This document shows positions 1 to 9,042 of a DNA stretch of 64,000 bases, piece after piece (positions within the stretch are counted from its first letter, which is position 1; every line of letters begins with the position of its first letter). Position numbers and translations under genes: made by a program. The DNA is from Tessaracoccus lapidicaptus (GTDB lineage Bacteria > Actinomycetota > Actinomycetes > Propionibacteriales > Propionibacteriaceae). The stretch is taken from positions 238,780 to 302,779 of the forward strand of contig NZ_MBQD01000022.1 of the NCBI RefSeq assembly GCF_001693815.1, written 5' to 3'. A model generated the notes under the pieces. That model made no database searches, was not told the DNA's origin, and saw only the letters and a program-made list of their open reading frames with translations.

Positions 1-372
1 GTGGCCTACGGCGGCGTCGTCGACCGGGCGCCGGAGCTGCTGCACGGCAAGACGTCGCCCGTGTTCCACGAGGGCCGAGGCGTCTTCGCGGGACTGCCCT
101 CGCCGGTCACGACCACGCGCTACCACTCGCTGGCCATCGTCGAGGAGACGGTACCCGACGTGCTGGAGGTGACGGCCCGCACGGAGTCGGGCGTCATCAT
201 GGCGGTTCGCCACCGCGAGCTTCCGGTCGAGGCGGTGCAGTTCCACCCCGAGTCGGTCCTGACGGAGGGCGGCTATCAGATGCTGGCCAACTGGTTGGCC
301 GAGTGTGGGGACGCGGACGCGCCCCGCAGGGCGGCCACGCTGTCTCCGCTGGTCACCACCGCGCTCGACTGA
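1..372 (+). CDS. pabA: Glutamine amidotransferase subunit PabA/TrpG, 3' part
   Basis: This is the C-terminal part of a class I glutamine amidotransferase of the anthranilate/aminodeoxychorismate synthase type. It supplies ammonia from glutamine for p-aminobenzoate or anthranilate synthesis in the cytoplasm. The motif AVQFHPES gives the catalytic His and Glu (residues 82 and 84 of the visible part). The nucleophile Cys half lies upstream of the window, so the gene is cut by the window edge and the GTG at position 1 need not be the start. It converges on pknB and the two stops nearly touch. The same neighbour (Rv0013 trpG/pabA) flanks pknB in Mycobacterium, which supports the call. PabA and TrpG cannot be told apart from this part alone. 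Confidence 0.85.
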   Translation: MAYGGVVDRAPELLHGKTSPVFHEGRGVFAGLPSPVTTTRYHSLAIVEETVPDVLEVTARTESGVIMAVRHRELPVEAVQFHPESVLTEGGYQMLANWLAECGDADAPRRAATLSPLVTTALD

Positions 373-2271
373 TCAGCTGGTCTCGGCTGACGTCGACGGG
401 TCCGGGGACGCTTCCGACCCCGCGCCGCCGTTGCCGCCCGAGTTGTTGTTGCCGCTGCCGGAGTTCTCGTTCGGCGTCGGGCTCTCGCTCGGGGGCGGGT
501 CGGGCGTCGGCGTCAGGCTCGGCGTCGGGCTCTCGCTCGGCTCCGGCGGCGCGATCGCGACGATGACGCTGATCTCGTCCGTGCGCGACGCCACCGTTCC
601 CGGTTGCGGATCCTGATCGAAGACCAGGCCCGGCTGGGACACGTCGGTCTCCTCTTCGCGCGCGTCCAGCTTGAAGCCGGCCCTCTGGGCGACCGCCTGC
701 GCCTCCTCCAGCGTCAGGGTCCGCAGCGACGGCACGACCGAGTTGCCCGTGGCCACGACCAGCACGATCTCGTCCGTGGGGGCCGCGGTGGCACCGGAGG
801 CGGGGTTGACCTCGACGACCTCGCCCGCCACGGCGTCGATGGGCTCCTCGGCGGGGTCCGCGTCGACGTTCTTGACGTTCGGCAGCCCTGCGTCGACCAG
901 CCGCTGGCGCGCCTCGTCGGCCGTCAGCCCGATCAGTCCGTCGGGGACGGTCTTGACGTCGGGCCCGCTGGAGACCGTGAGCGTCACCGTGGATCCCGGG
1001 TCGACGAGTTCACCGGCCTCGGGGTAGGACTCCAGCACCTGGCCGCGGTCGTCGGCCGTGCCGATCTCGTAGACCACCTCGGGCACGAGCTCCGCGCCGG
1101 TCAGCAGGGCCACGGCGGCGCGCTCGCTCTGGCCGACCACGACGGGCACGGCCACCGGTTCGGGTCCCTCCGGCGCGGGTGGGTTCATGATGGCCGACAC
1201 CGCGACACCGAGCGCCACGAGGAGCAGCCCCGCCACCACCAGCAGCGCCACCAGGCCCTTCCGGGACCGGCGGTCGTCCTCATCGTCGACGACGGCGGGC
1301 GTCACGGCGGTCCTCGGCCCGGGCGCGGGGACGGGCGAGATCCCGCGCCGCGCGGTCGTGGTCATGGGATCGGAGGGGATCACCTGCGTCGGCGGCTCGA
1401 CGGGGAGCGCGGCGTGCACCTGGTGGCCGCCGAGCGCGCGCAGGATGTCCTCGCGGAACTCGGAGGCGTCCTGGTAGCGGTCGCGCGGATCCTTGGCCAG
1501 CGACTTGAGCACGATCGCGTCCATGGCCGGCGAGATCTCGGGATCCACCTGCGACGGCGGCACGGGCGCCTCGCGCACGTGCTGGTAGGCGACGCTGACC
1601 GGCGAATCGCCCTTGAACAGCGGCTGCGACGTGAGCAGTTCGTAGAGCAGGCAGCCGACGGAGTAGATGTCGGACCGGTTGTCGACCTTCTCACCGCGGG
1701 CCTGCTCCGGGGACAGGTACTGGGCCGTGCCGATGACGGCCGCGGTCTGGGTCATGGTCGCCGACGTGTCCGCCACGGCGCGCGCGATGCCGAAGTCCAT
1801 CACCTTGACGGTGCCGTTGGGGGTCAGCATGACGTTGGCGGGCTTGATGTCGCGGTGGATGATCCCGGCGCGGTGCGAGTAGGCGAGCGCGTCCAGCACG
1901 CCGCCGGTGAACTCGAGCGCTCGCTCGGGGACGATCTTGCGGCCGTCGCGCAGGACCTCGCGGAGCGTGACGCCCTCCACGAGCTCCATGACGATGTAGG
2001 GCACCGTGACGTCGGAGGCGGAGTCGCGCTCCTCACCGGTGTCGTAGACCGCGACGATGTTGGGGTGGTTGAGGCCGGCGGCGGACTGCGCCTCCCGCCG
2101 GAAGCGCGCCTGGAACGTGGGGTCGCTGGCCAGGTCGACCCGCAGGCGCTTGACCGCGACGTCGCGCTCGAGCCGCAGATCGCGGGCGCGCCACACTTCG
2201 GCCATGCCGCCCCGCCCGATCACCTGATCGAGCTCGTAGCGGCCGCCCAGGAGGGCTCCTCGCTCTGTCAT
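373..2271 (-). CDS. pknB: Serine/threonine protein kinase PknB with PASTA domains
   Basis: Transmembrane Ser/Thr kinase that senses cell-wall precursors and controls growth and division. Residues 12-275 are the kinase domain: glycine loop GRGGMAEVW, Lys41, HRDIKPANV with catalytic Asp141, and DFG at 159-161. A hydrophobic segment lies near residues 340-365. Three PASTA repeats follow (about 372-570), then a Pro/Ser/Thr/Asn-rich tail that looks disordered. At 632 residues it is typical of PknB. It lies 67 bp downstream of pbpA and closes the envelope operon. The pknA gene found between pknB and pbpA in mycobacteria is missing here. The ATG start at 2271 agrees with the family N terminus. Confidence 0.95.
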   Translation of the reverse strand: MTERGALLGGRYELDQVIGRGGMAEVWRARDLRLERDVAVKRLRVDLASDPTFQARFRREAQSAAGLNHPNIVAVYDTGEERDSASDVTVPYIVMELVEGVTLREVLRDGRKIVPERALEFTGGVLDALAYSHRAGIIHRDIKPANVMLTPNGTVKVMDFGIARAVADTSATMTQTAAVIGTAQYLSPEQARGEKVDNRSDIYSVGCLLYELLTSQPLFKGDSPVSVAYQHVREAPVPPSQVDPEISPAMDAIVLKSLAKDPRDRYQDASEFREDILRALGGHQVHAALPVEPPTQVIPSDPMTTTARRGISPVPAPGPRTAVTPAVVDDEDDRRSRKGLVALLVVAGLLLVALGVAVSAIMNPPAPEGPEPVAVPVVVGQSERAAVALLTGAELVPEVVYEIGTADDRGQVLESYPEAGELVDPGSTVTLTVSSGPDVKTVPDGLIGLTADEARQRLVDAGLPNVKNVDADPAEEPIDAVAGEVVEVNPASGATAAPTDEIVLVVATGNSVVPSLRTLTLEEAQAVAQRAGFKLDAREEETDVSQPGLVFDQDPQPGTVASRTDEISVIVAIAPPEPSESPTPSLTPTPDPPPSESPTPNENSGSGNNNSGGNGGAGSEASPDPSTSAETS

Positions 2272-2338
2272 CGCTCGCGTTCCTTTCGATCGGTCAGGCT
2301 CAATACTGCGCCATCAACCTGAGACATATCTGAGAAGC

Positions 2339-3766
2339 TCACCGCAGGGCCTCCAGGATCGCCGTGAAGATCGGGGCCGCGACGCGGCCGCCGGAGATGT
2401 CGTCGCGCGCCACGTCGGCGTCCTCCACGAACGCCACGATCGCGACCTTCGGGTCCTCCGCATAGCCCACGAACCAGGCGTAGGGGGGACGGTCGGGGGC
2501 GGTCTGCGCCGTGCCGGTCTTGCCGCCGACGACCAGGCCGTCGACGCGCGCGGGCCGGCCCGTGCCGTCCTCGACGGTGGCGACCATCATCTGCTGCAAC
2601 AACTCAGCGCTCGACGCGCTGATGGGGCTGCCGAGGCGCTCGGGTCCCTGGGCCGAGAGGACCGTGAGGTCCTCGCTGGTGACGGTGTTGACCAGATGCG
2701 GGCGCATCAGGACGCCGTCGTTGGCGATGGCGGCGGCCACCTGCAGCATCTGCAGCGGGGAGGCCGCGACGTCGTACTGCCCGATGGCAGACAGTGCCGT
2801 CTGGGCGAGGTCGAGCTCGGTGGGGAACCGCGACTCGGCCGCGCCGATGTCGATGGTCGGTTCGCTGTTGAACCCGAAGGCCTCGGCCATGGCCTGAAGT
2901 TTGTCGGGCCCGAGCGAGATGGCGAGCGAGCCGAAGGCCGTGTTGCACGAGGTCTTCAGCGCCTGCTCCAGGGTCACCGTCTCCCCGCCGCAGTTGGTGG
3001 AGTTGCCCATGGAGCGGCTGGAGTTCGGCAGCCGCAGCGACGCCGGGGCGTCGAGCTCGCTGCTCGGCACCAAGCCGTCCTCGAGCGCGGCGGCCGCCGT
3101 GATGAGCTTGAACGTCGATCCGGGGGGATACACCTCGCGGGTTGCCCGGTTCTTGAGCGGCTCGTCCTCGGCGTCGATGAGCTCGGCCCAGGCGGCGCGC
3201 TCGGCGTCGAGGTCGACGGTGGCCAGCCGGTTGGGGTCGTAGGTGGGCGTGGACACCAGGGCGAGGATCTCGCCGGTCTCGTAGTTCATGGCGACGGCCG
3301 CGCCGCGCTGGTTGCCGAGCGCCCGCACCGCCGCCGCCTGCGCTCGCGCGTTGAGCGTGGTGGAGATGTTGGCGCCCTGGGTGCGGCGACCCGACAGCAG
3401 GTCGATGACGCGCTCGACGGACTGCTCCGAGGAGGTGCCGGCCATCTCCTCGGTGTACGAGGCCTCCAGCCCGGAGCGGGCGTAGTCGTAGGAGTACCAG
3501 CCCGTGACCGTCGACCACAGCTCGCCGTCGGGGTAGGTGCGCACGAACGGGAACCGCCCGCTGCGCGGCACCGACTGCGCGATCGGCTGGTTGCCGACCA
3601 GGATGGCCCCTCGGGGCTGCGCGAACTCGGCGTCCATGATGCGACGGTTGCGTTGCTCGGCGTTGAGGGCCTCGGTCTGCACCACCGAGATCTGCGTCAG
3701 GTTGAGCAGCAGCGCCGCCATCATGAGGGCGACGAACACCGTGACCTTGCGGATGGGGCCGTTCAT
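2339..3766 (-). CDS. pbpA: Penicillin-binding protein PbpA (class B transpeptidase)
   Basis: Peptidoglycan transpeptidase that works with the RodA glycosyltransferase. One N-terminal membrane anchor covers about residues 8-28. The catalytic motifs are complete: STFK with Ser217, SCN at 273-275 and KTG at 416-418. The length of 475 is close to mycobacterial PbpA (about 490). The start codon overlaps the rodA stop by 4 bp (ATGA), so the two are translationally coupled. It is a likely phosphorylation target of PknB in related organisms (family knowledge). Confidence 0.95.
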   Translation of the reverse strand: MNGPIRKVTVFVALMMAALLLNLTQISVVQTEALNAEQRNRRIMDAEFAQPRGAILVGNQPIAQSVPRSGRFPFVRTYPDGELWSTVTGWYSYDYARSGLEASYTEEMAGTSSEQSVERVIDLLSGRRTQGANISTTLNARAQAAAVRALGNQRGAAVAMNYETGEILALVSTPTYDPNRLATVDLDAERAAWAELIDAEDEPLKNRATREVYPPGSTFKLITAAAALEDGLVPSSELDAPASLRLPNSSRSMGNSTNCGGETVTLEQALKTSCNTAFGSLAISLGPDKLQAMAEAFGFNSEPTIDIGAAESRFPTELDLAQTALSAIGQYDVAASPLQMLQVAAAIANDGVLMRPHLVNTVTSEDLTVLSAQGPERLGSPISASSAELLQQMMVATVEDGTGRPARVDGLVVGGKTGTAQTAPDRPPYAWFVGYAEDPKVAIVAFVEDADVARDDISGGRVAAPIFTAILEALR

Positions 3767-5157
3767 CGGGCGATCACCTGGGTGGCGTCGTCGACGGCGC
3801 CGGCCTCGCGGGGGGCGGCGGTGGCGGCCTGCGGCATGCGGCCGCGGTGCGAGATGATCATGAGGATCGCGATGATGATCCAGTTGGCCACCAGCGACGA
3901 GCCGCCCTGGGACATGAACGGCGTCGTGAGGCCCGTGAGCGGCAGCAGGCGGGTCACGCCGCCGATGATCGCGAACACCTGCAGCGCGAACGCGAAGCTC
4001 AGCCCGGTGGCCAGGAGCTTGCCGAACCCGTCGGGCGACGTGAGGGCCGTCTTGAAGCCGCGGGCGATGAGGAGCGCGTAGACGAGGATCACACCCATGA
4101 GCCCGAGGACCCCGATCTCCTCACCGAGCGCCGCCGCGATCATGTCGCTCTTGGCCAGCGGGGTGAGGCCCGGGCGCCCGAGTCCCCAGCCGCGGCCGAA
4201 GAGGCCGCCCCACGCGTAGCCGAACTGCGCGCTGATGATCTGCAAGTTGCGGTCGTAGTCGCTGAACGGGTCCAGCCACGCGTTGACGCGGCGCGGCACG
4301 TGGTTGGTGAACCGCCAGGCGGCGAGCGCGGCGCCGACGAACGAGATCCCAGCGAGAATGGGCCAAGCCGGTCGCTCGGTGGCGACGTAGATCATCACGG
4401 TGAACAGCCCGAAGAACAGCAGCGACGTCCCCAGGTCGTTCTGGTAGACCATCACGACGAGGGCCGTCAGCCACATGACCGCGATCGGGCCCAGGTCGCG
4501 GGGGCGGGGCAGGTCGATCCCCAGCACGCGGCGCCCGGCCAGCGCCAGCACCTCGCGCTTCTCGTAGAGGTAGGCGGCGAACGCGATCGCGAGGAGGATC
4601 TTGGCCACCTCGGCCGGCTGGAAGGAGAGCCCGAAGACGCGGATCCAGATCTGGGCCCCGCCGGAGGTGACCCCGATGACCGGCACGAGCGGGAGCAGCA
4701 GGAGCACGAGGCCGGCGATGAACATGAGATAGGGGTAGCGCTGCAGACGGCGGTGGTCGCGCAGGACGAACACCACGGCGGCGAAGAGCGACAGGCCCAG
4801 CGCGGTCCACAGCAGCTGGGTCGCGGCGTCGTTGGCCGGCGGTTCGGGGATCTGGTCGATCCGGGAGATCATCGCCAGCCCGAGGCCGTTGAGCAGGAAC
4901 ACCGCCGGCAGGATCACCGGGTCCGCGTACGGCAGCCGGAAGCGGACGACGAGGTGGGTCGCGATCCCCAGGCCGTACCACAGCGCGGCCGCGGGCACGA
5001 GGCCCTCGGGCAGCGTGCCGTAGAGGTTGAGGCTCGTGATGATCCACCCGGCGAGGCCGAAGGTCTGCGCGAAAAGCAGGAGGACCAGTTCGACGGTCCG
5101 GCGCTTCTTGTAGACGATGACCTCGTCGGAGACTGCTGGCTGGACGGCGGCGGACAT
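3763..5157 (-). CDS. rodA: Peptidoglycan glycosyltransferase RodA (SEDS family)
   Basis: Polytopic SEDS-family membrane protein that polymerises lipid II together with PbpA. The 464 residues contain about a dozen hydrophobic segments. The family-typical C-terminal part has GRGWGLGRPGLTPLAKSDMI and later TGLTTPFMSQGGSS. The open frame runs much further upstream, but the start is placed at the ATG at 5157. There MSAAVQPAVSD begins, and the start makes a TGATG overlap with the stop of pstP. The extra upstream residues are out-of-frame pstP sequence. It is the third gene of the fhaA-fhaB-pstP-rodA-pbpA-pknB chain. Confidence 0.95.
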   Translation of the reverse strand: MSAAVQPAVSDEVIVYKKRRTVELVLLLFAQTFGLAGWIITSLNLYGTLPEGLVPAAALWYGLGIATHLVVRFRLPYADPVILPAVFLLNGLGLAMISRIDQIPEPPANDAATQLLWTALGLSLFAAVVFVLRDHRRLQRYPYLMFIAGLVLLLLPLVPVIGVTSGGAQIWIRVFGLSFQPAEVAKILLAIAFAAYLYEKREVLALAGRRVLGIDLPRPRDLGPIAVMWLTALVVMVYQNDLGTSLLFFGLFTVMIYVATERPAWPILAGISFVGAALAAWRFTNHVPRRVNAWLDPFSDYDRNLQIISAQFGYAWGGLFGRGWGLGRPGLTPLAKSDMIAAALGEEIGVLGLMGVILVYALLIARGFKTALTSPDGFGKLLATGLSFAFALQVFAIIGGVTRLLPLTGLTTPFMSQGGSSLVANWIIIAILMIISHRGRMPQAATAAPREAGAVDDATQVIAR

Positions 5158-6584
5158 CAGCACGCCTCGGGGTCGGCTTCGTCGCTGTCCGTCGGGGTCG
5201 CGGTGACCGCGGGGGGCGAGAGGAACGTCGGGACCCCCGGGGCGACGCCGCCCGTGGGGGTGGGGCGGGCGGTGGCGGTGGGGAGCCCGGGCACCGTGGG
5301 CGTGGGGCTCGGGCTGGGCGTGGGCTCGGCGGTGTCGACGGGGCTCGGCTGACGCCGCTCCTCGCGCACTTCGACGCACCGCTCGGCCAAGGCCCGCAGC
5401 TGCTCGGTGGTGGCGCGGCCGGCGGCGACGTCGGCCACCCGGATGGAGGACTCGACGGCGCGCTGGTAGAAGGCCGGCAGGTCGCCGATCGCGACGTCGG
5501 AGCGCTCTTCGAGCGTGCTCAGCCGGATGCCGAGGACCTCCCCGGGGAGGCCGTTGAAGATCGCGACGTTGCCCTCGTCGGCCGCGACGAAGTAGCGGGT
5601 CCGGGCGTAGGCCTGGACACCCCAGGCGCCGCCGCCGATGACCAGGGCGACGGCGACCAGCATGATGATGATGCCCGGCCAGCGCCGATGCGACTCCTGG
5701 GGCGCGTAGCGCGCCACCTCGTCGGGGCTGTGGTCCGTCGAATGCGCCGCCGGCCACGCTGCGGGCCGCCCCGGGGTGTTCGGGGCGGGGGACTGGCTGC
5801 GCGGCACGTCGAGCGCCGCCGCGGCGCCGACCAAGGTCCCCTCACGGGCGTCGAGCGCGTCGTCCTGCTCGACGACGTCGCCGAGGACGATGGTGATGTT
5901 GTCGTGGCCGCCGTTGGCGTTGGCCGCGGCTGCGAGGTTGGCCAGCGCGTCGGACGGCGAGTCGAGTTCCAGGAACTCGCGGATGGAGCCGTCGTCGACG
6001 AGTCCGCTCAGCCCGTCGGAACAGAACATGATGCGGTCGCCGAGGCGGGCGTCGAGCAGGTCGAGGTCCGGCTCGAACTCCACCTGTCCGTTGAGCACCT
6101 TGAGGATCAGCGAGCGGTGCGGATGCGTGGCGGCCTGCTCGGGGGTGATGCGGCCCTCGTCGATCAGCGACTGCACCCAGGAGTGGTCGTGCGTGAGTTG
6201 CGTCAGCTCGCCGTCGCGCAGCAGGTAGCCGCGCGAGTCCCCGACGTGCCCGATGCCGAACTGGGTGCCGTTGAACATGGCGCCGCAGAAGGTGGTGCCC
6301 ATGCCGTCGAGCTCGAGGTCCTTCTCGATGAGGGCCGAGAGGATGGCGTTGGAGCGGCCGATGACGCCCGCCATCAGCGTGAGCATCTCCTCGCCGTCGG
6401 CGACGCGCCGGTCCGACCGCGCGGCCTCCTGCGCCGCGACGGCGGAGGCGACGTCGCCCGCGGCGGCACCGCCCATGCCGTCGGTGACGAGCAGCATGGT
6501 CGGGGAGGCGTAGCCCGAGTCCTGGTTGTTCTTCCGGACCCGGCCCACCTCGGAGTGTGCGGCGAAGCGGAGCGAGAACGTCAT
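5157..6584 (-). CDS. pstP: PP2C-family Ser/Thr phosphatase PstP
   Basis: Metal-dependent phosphatase that reverses the action of PknB. The N-terminal PP2C domain covers about residues 4-235. It has the expected acidic metal ligands in NNQDSG, VTDGMGG, GDSRGY, CSDGLSG and GGHDNITIV. A transmembrane segment lies near residues 300-325, followed by an outside part ending in a Pro/Thr/Ser-rich tail. The length of 475 is near the mycobacterial protein (about 514). Both ends overlap neighbours as TGATG (fhaB stop and rodA start), so the block is one operon. Confidence 0.95.
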   Translation of the reverse strand: MTFSLRFAAHSEVGRVRKNNQDSGYASPTMLLVTDGMGGAAAGDVASAVAAQEAARSDRRVADGEEMLTLMAGVIGRSNAILSALIEKDLELDGMGTTFCGAMFNGTQFGIGHVGDSRGYLLRDGELTQLTHDHSWVQSLIDEGRITPEQAATHPHRSLILKVLNGQVEFEPDLDLLDARLGDRIMFCSDGLSGLVDDGSIREFLELDSPSDALANLAAAANANGGHDNITIVLGDVVEQDDALDAREGTLVGAAAALDVPRSQSPAPNTPGRPAAWPAAHSTDHSPDEVARYAPQESHRRWPGIIIMLVAVALVIGGGAWGVQAYARTRYFVAADEGNVAIFNGLPGEVLGIRLSTLEERSDVAIGDLPAFYQRAVESSIRVADVAAGRATTEQLRALAERCVEVREERRQPSPVDTAEPTPSPSPTPTVPGLPTATARPTPTGGVAPGVPTFLSPPAVTATPTDSDEADPEAC

Positions 6585-7045
6585 CAGATCTCGAACCGCA
6601 TCAGGGTGCGACCGATCCGGACCACGTCACCGACGGTGACCTTCGTCGGCTCGGTGACGAGCTTGCCGTTGACATAGGTGCCGTTGGTGGACTGGAGATC
6701 GGTGATGACCCAGGTGCTGGGGTCCTGCTGGACGAGCTGCGCGTGGCGCGCGGAGGCGTAGTCGTCGTCGAGCAGGAGCGTCGAGTCCGCCGCCCGGCCG
6801 AGGTTGATCGTCGGCTCGACGTGAACCGACACGCCCTGCTGCGGGCCGGAGGTGACGGCGAACCGGGTCGGGTGCTTCGCGCGCTTGCGCCCTCGGCCGC
6901 GGTCCGCCGGGATGGCGGCGAGCGAGGACACCGGCACGCGCCGGCCGAACATGTCGGTGCGGACGACGTTGGCGACGAAGAGGATGAAGAGCCAGAGCAG
7001 GGCGAGGAAGACGATCTTGACGGCCGCCACGATGAGGTCTGACAC
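6584..7045 (-). CDS. fhaB: FHA-domain membrane protein FhaB (FipA)
   Basis: Phosphothreonine-reading protein of the cell-division/envelope signalling cluster. An N-terminal membrane segment (about residues 5-28) is followed by a basic linker. The forkhead-associated domain covers about 60-150, with NLGRAADSTLLLDD, ASARHAQL and LQSTNGTYVNG. In family members the FHA domain binds phosphorylated partners of PknA/PknB. Its length is 153 residues, the same as mycobacterial FhaB within a few residues. It lies 2 bp after fhaA and overlaps pstP. Confidence 0.93.
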   Translation of the reverse strand: MSDLIVAAVKIVFLALLWLFILFVANVVRTDMFGRRVPVSSLAAIPADRGRGRKRAKHPTRFAVTSGPQQGVSVHVEPTINLGRAADSTLLLDDDYASARHAQLVQQDPSTWVITDLQSTNGTYVNGKLVTEPTKVTVGDVVRIGRTLMRFEI

Positions 7046-7047
7046 GG

Positions 7048-7761
7048 TCAGGACCCCGCGGGCGTGTGGATCAGCATCCGCGTGGAGCCGATCTCGATCC
7101 TCGTTCCCTCGCCGACCCGGGTCTTGGTGACGCGGTTGCCGTTGACGTGCACGCCGTTGGTGGAGCCGAGGTCCTCGATGGTGACAACCGGGTGCTCAGG
7201 GTCTCCGCTCACGGTGAGCATCGCGTGGCGGCGGGACACGCCGGGGTCGTTGAGCCGGAGGTCTGCCTCGGCGCCCCGGCCGATGAGGAGCCCAGGAGCC
7301 ACCAGCGGATGCCGCACTCCGTTGACCTCGAGCACCAGACGGCCGGGCCGGGGTTCCGGCGCGGGATTGTGGGCCGCAGCGCCGGTGTCGACGGAGACGG
7401 CCTGGCTGGTGACGGTGAACTGGCCCGTGGGCAGCGAGGTGTCGAGCTCGTAGTCGATGGTGACCGGCCCGTTGAAGACGTAGCTGCGCTCGGCGGCGTG
7501 GTCGCGGATGCCCGGGAGGATCTCCGCGTTGAGGGTCTTCGAGTACGGCACGAGGCGGTCGTAGTCCGCCTGCGAGAGGCCGACGGTGAAAGCGTTCGGG
7601 ACCAGGCGGCGGTCGCGACTGAGCAGCGTGGCCTCGGCGTCCAGCTCGCGCTGAATGCCGGCGACGATCTCGACGGGGTGGACGAACCCCTTGAAGGCTC
7701 GGGCGAAGACCTTGCCGACCGCGGACTCGATCCGCTTCTCGGCCTTGTCGAAGACTCCCAT
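7048..7761 (-). CDS. fhaA: FHA-domain protein FhaA (short form)
   Basis: Phospho-peptide-binding regulator at the head of the envelope operon. The N-terminal FhaA_N/DUF3662 region (about residues 1-115, beginning MGVFDKAEKRIESAVGKVF) is followed by a short linker. The C-terminal FHA domain has LLIGRGAEADLRLND, VSRRHAML and STNGVHVNG. The ATG at 7761 is chosen because GAGAGGAGG lies six bases upstream; a start 14 codons earlier lacks this. At 237 residues it is less than half of Mycobacterium FhaA, whose long Pro/Gly-rich linker is absent here. Shortened linkers are known outside mycobacteria, so the protein is probably intact. Confidence 0.92.
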   Translation of the reverse strand: MGVFDKAEKRIESAVGKVFARAFKGFVHPVEIVAGIQRELDAEATLLSRDRRLVPNAFTVGLSQADYDRLVPYSKTLNAEILPGIRDHAAERSYVFNGPVTIDYELDTSLPTGQFTVTSQAVSVDTGAAAHNPAPEPRPGRLVLEVNGVRHPLVAPGLLIGRGAEADLRLNDPGVSRRHAMLTVSGDPEHPVVTIEDLGSTNGVHVNGNRVTKTRVGEGTRIEIGSTRMLIHTPAGS

Positions 7762-7884
7762 GCGCCTCCTCTCGGTGCTCAGTTGGCGCCTCCCCACGGG
7801 CAACGGTACCGGGCAAGTCTAACGGCCCCCGTCGTGAGGGCGCGACATGGGTTAGCTCGCCGTCGCCACTCTGGGGGGGTGGGT

Positions 7885-7965
7885 TTGAGCAGATGGCACC
7901 TCTCAAGAGACTGCTCACGCGTGAGCTGGGCGGGGGGTTTCTCGCGAGTGGTGCCATCTGCTCAA
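7885..7965. repeat. 81-bp element with 16-bp perfect inverted repeat and nested palindromes
   Basis: The ends TTGAGCAGATGGCACC (7885-7900) and its exact complement (7950-7965) form 16-bp arms. The pairing continues inward with one mismatch. Inside lie a perfect 14-bp palindrome GCTCACGCGTGAGC (7913-7926), TCTCAAGAGA (7901-7910) and CTCGCGAG (7941-7948). There is no T-run on either strand. It sits between the meaB end and the fhaA operon start. It could be a terminator, a regulatory cruciform or a dispersed palindromic repeat. The function is not known to me. Confidence 0.75.
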
Positions 7966-8003
7966 TTGCGGGTGACGTGGAGGGCTGAGCTGCCGGAGGG
8001 GGA

Positions 8004-9032
8004 TCAGGCGGAGTGTGGGGTGTGCTGGGCCCAGGGGAGGCTCGGCAGCGCGTCGGCGAACGCACGCAGGATGATCTGGGAGCCTTCGAGGGCGGACAGG
8101 GACTCCTCCGCCAGCTGGGCCTCGACGTCGTCGGCAACCGACCGGACCAGCGGGGAGGTCCGCAGGGACTCCAGCAGCTCGTCGCGCACCATGTTCCACA
8201 GCCAGTCCCGCTGCTGGTCGAGGCGGCGCGCCGCCAGAGATCCCTCCGCCTCCAGTTCCGCCCGGTGCTTCTCGACGGCGTTCCACAGCTCGTCGAGCCC
8301 CGCGCCGGTGTACGACGAGCAGGTGAGCACCGGGGCGCGACGCTTCTTGGTGTCGCTGGTGATGAGCTTCATCGCGATGCTGAGCTCGCGGGCGGCGACC
8401 CGGGCCGCCTGCTCGTTGTCGCCGTCGGCCTTCGTGATGGCGATGACGTCGGCGAGCTCGAGGATGCCGCGCTTGATGCCCTGCAGCTGGTCCCCGGTGC
8501 GCGCCACCTGCAGCATGAGGAAGGTGTCCACCATGCCCGCCACCGCGACCTCGGACTGCCCGACGCCCACCGTCTCGACGAGGATGACGTCGTAGCCGGC
8601 GGCCTCCAGCACCAGCATGGACTCGCGCGTGGCGCGCGCGACGCCGCCCAGGTGACCGCCCGACGGTGAGGGCCGGATGAACGCGTCCTCGCGGGAGGCC
8701 AGTTCGGCCATGCGGGTCCGGTCGCCCAGGATGGAGCCGCCCGTGCGCGACGACGACGGGTCCACCGCCAGCACGGCCACCTTGTGGTGCCGCTCGTCGA
8801 TGAGCTTGATGCCCATGGCGTCGATGAACGTGGACTTGCCCGCGCCGGGCACGCCCGAGATGCCGACCCGGAAGGCGTGCCCGGTGCGCGGCGCGATGAG
8901 GCGCAGCAGCTGGTGGGCGTAGTCGCGGTGCTCGGGCTTGGTCGACTCCACGAGCGTGATCGCACGGGCGATGTGCCCGCGGGACCCGGCCACGATCCGA
9001 TCCGCCAACTCCTCGACCGACAGCTTCCGCAT
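8004..9032 (-). CDS. meaB: Methylmalonyl-CoA mutase chaperone GTPase MeaB
   Basis: G-protein of the MeaB/ArgK family that protects and reloads adenosylcobalamin in methylmalonyl-CoA mutase. A P-loop GISGVPGAGKST lies at residues 57-68. VDPSSSRTGGSILGDRTRM, VETVGVGQSE and ITKADGDN are the family's switch and base-recognition regions. At 342 residues it is close to the usual 320-330. It is cytoplasmic. It lies about 7 kb from its likely partner genes mutB/mutA, with unrelated genes between, whereas in many actinobacteria they are adjacent. The start is the ATG at 9032. Confidence 0.93.
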   Translation of the reverse strand: MRKLSVEELADRIVAGSRGHIARAITLVESTKPEHRDYAHQLLRLIAPRTGHAFRVGISGVPGAGKSTFIDAMGIKLIDERHHKVAVLAVDPSSSRTGGSILGDRTRMAELASREDAFIRPSPSGGHLGGVARATRESMLVLEAAGYDVILVETVGVGQSEVAVAGMVDTFLMLQVARTGDQLQGIKRGILELADVIAITKADGDNEQAARVAARELSIAMKLITSDTKKRRAPVLTCSSYTGAGLDELWNAVEKHRAELEAEGSLAARRLDQQRDWLWNMVRDELLESLRTSPLVRSVADDVEAQLAEESLSALEGSQIILRAFADALPSLPWAQHTPHSA

Positions 9033-9042
9033 GCCCCTGACC

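Noticed and set aside
604..2322. Open frame on the + strand opposite pknB
   Set aside because: It is antisense shadow of a gene with complete kinase motifs.
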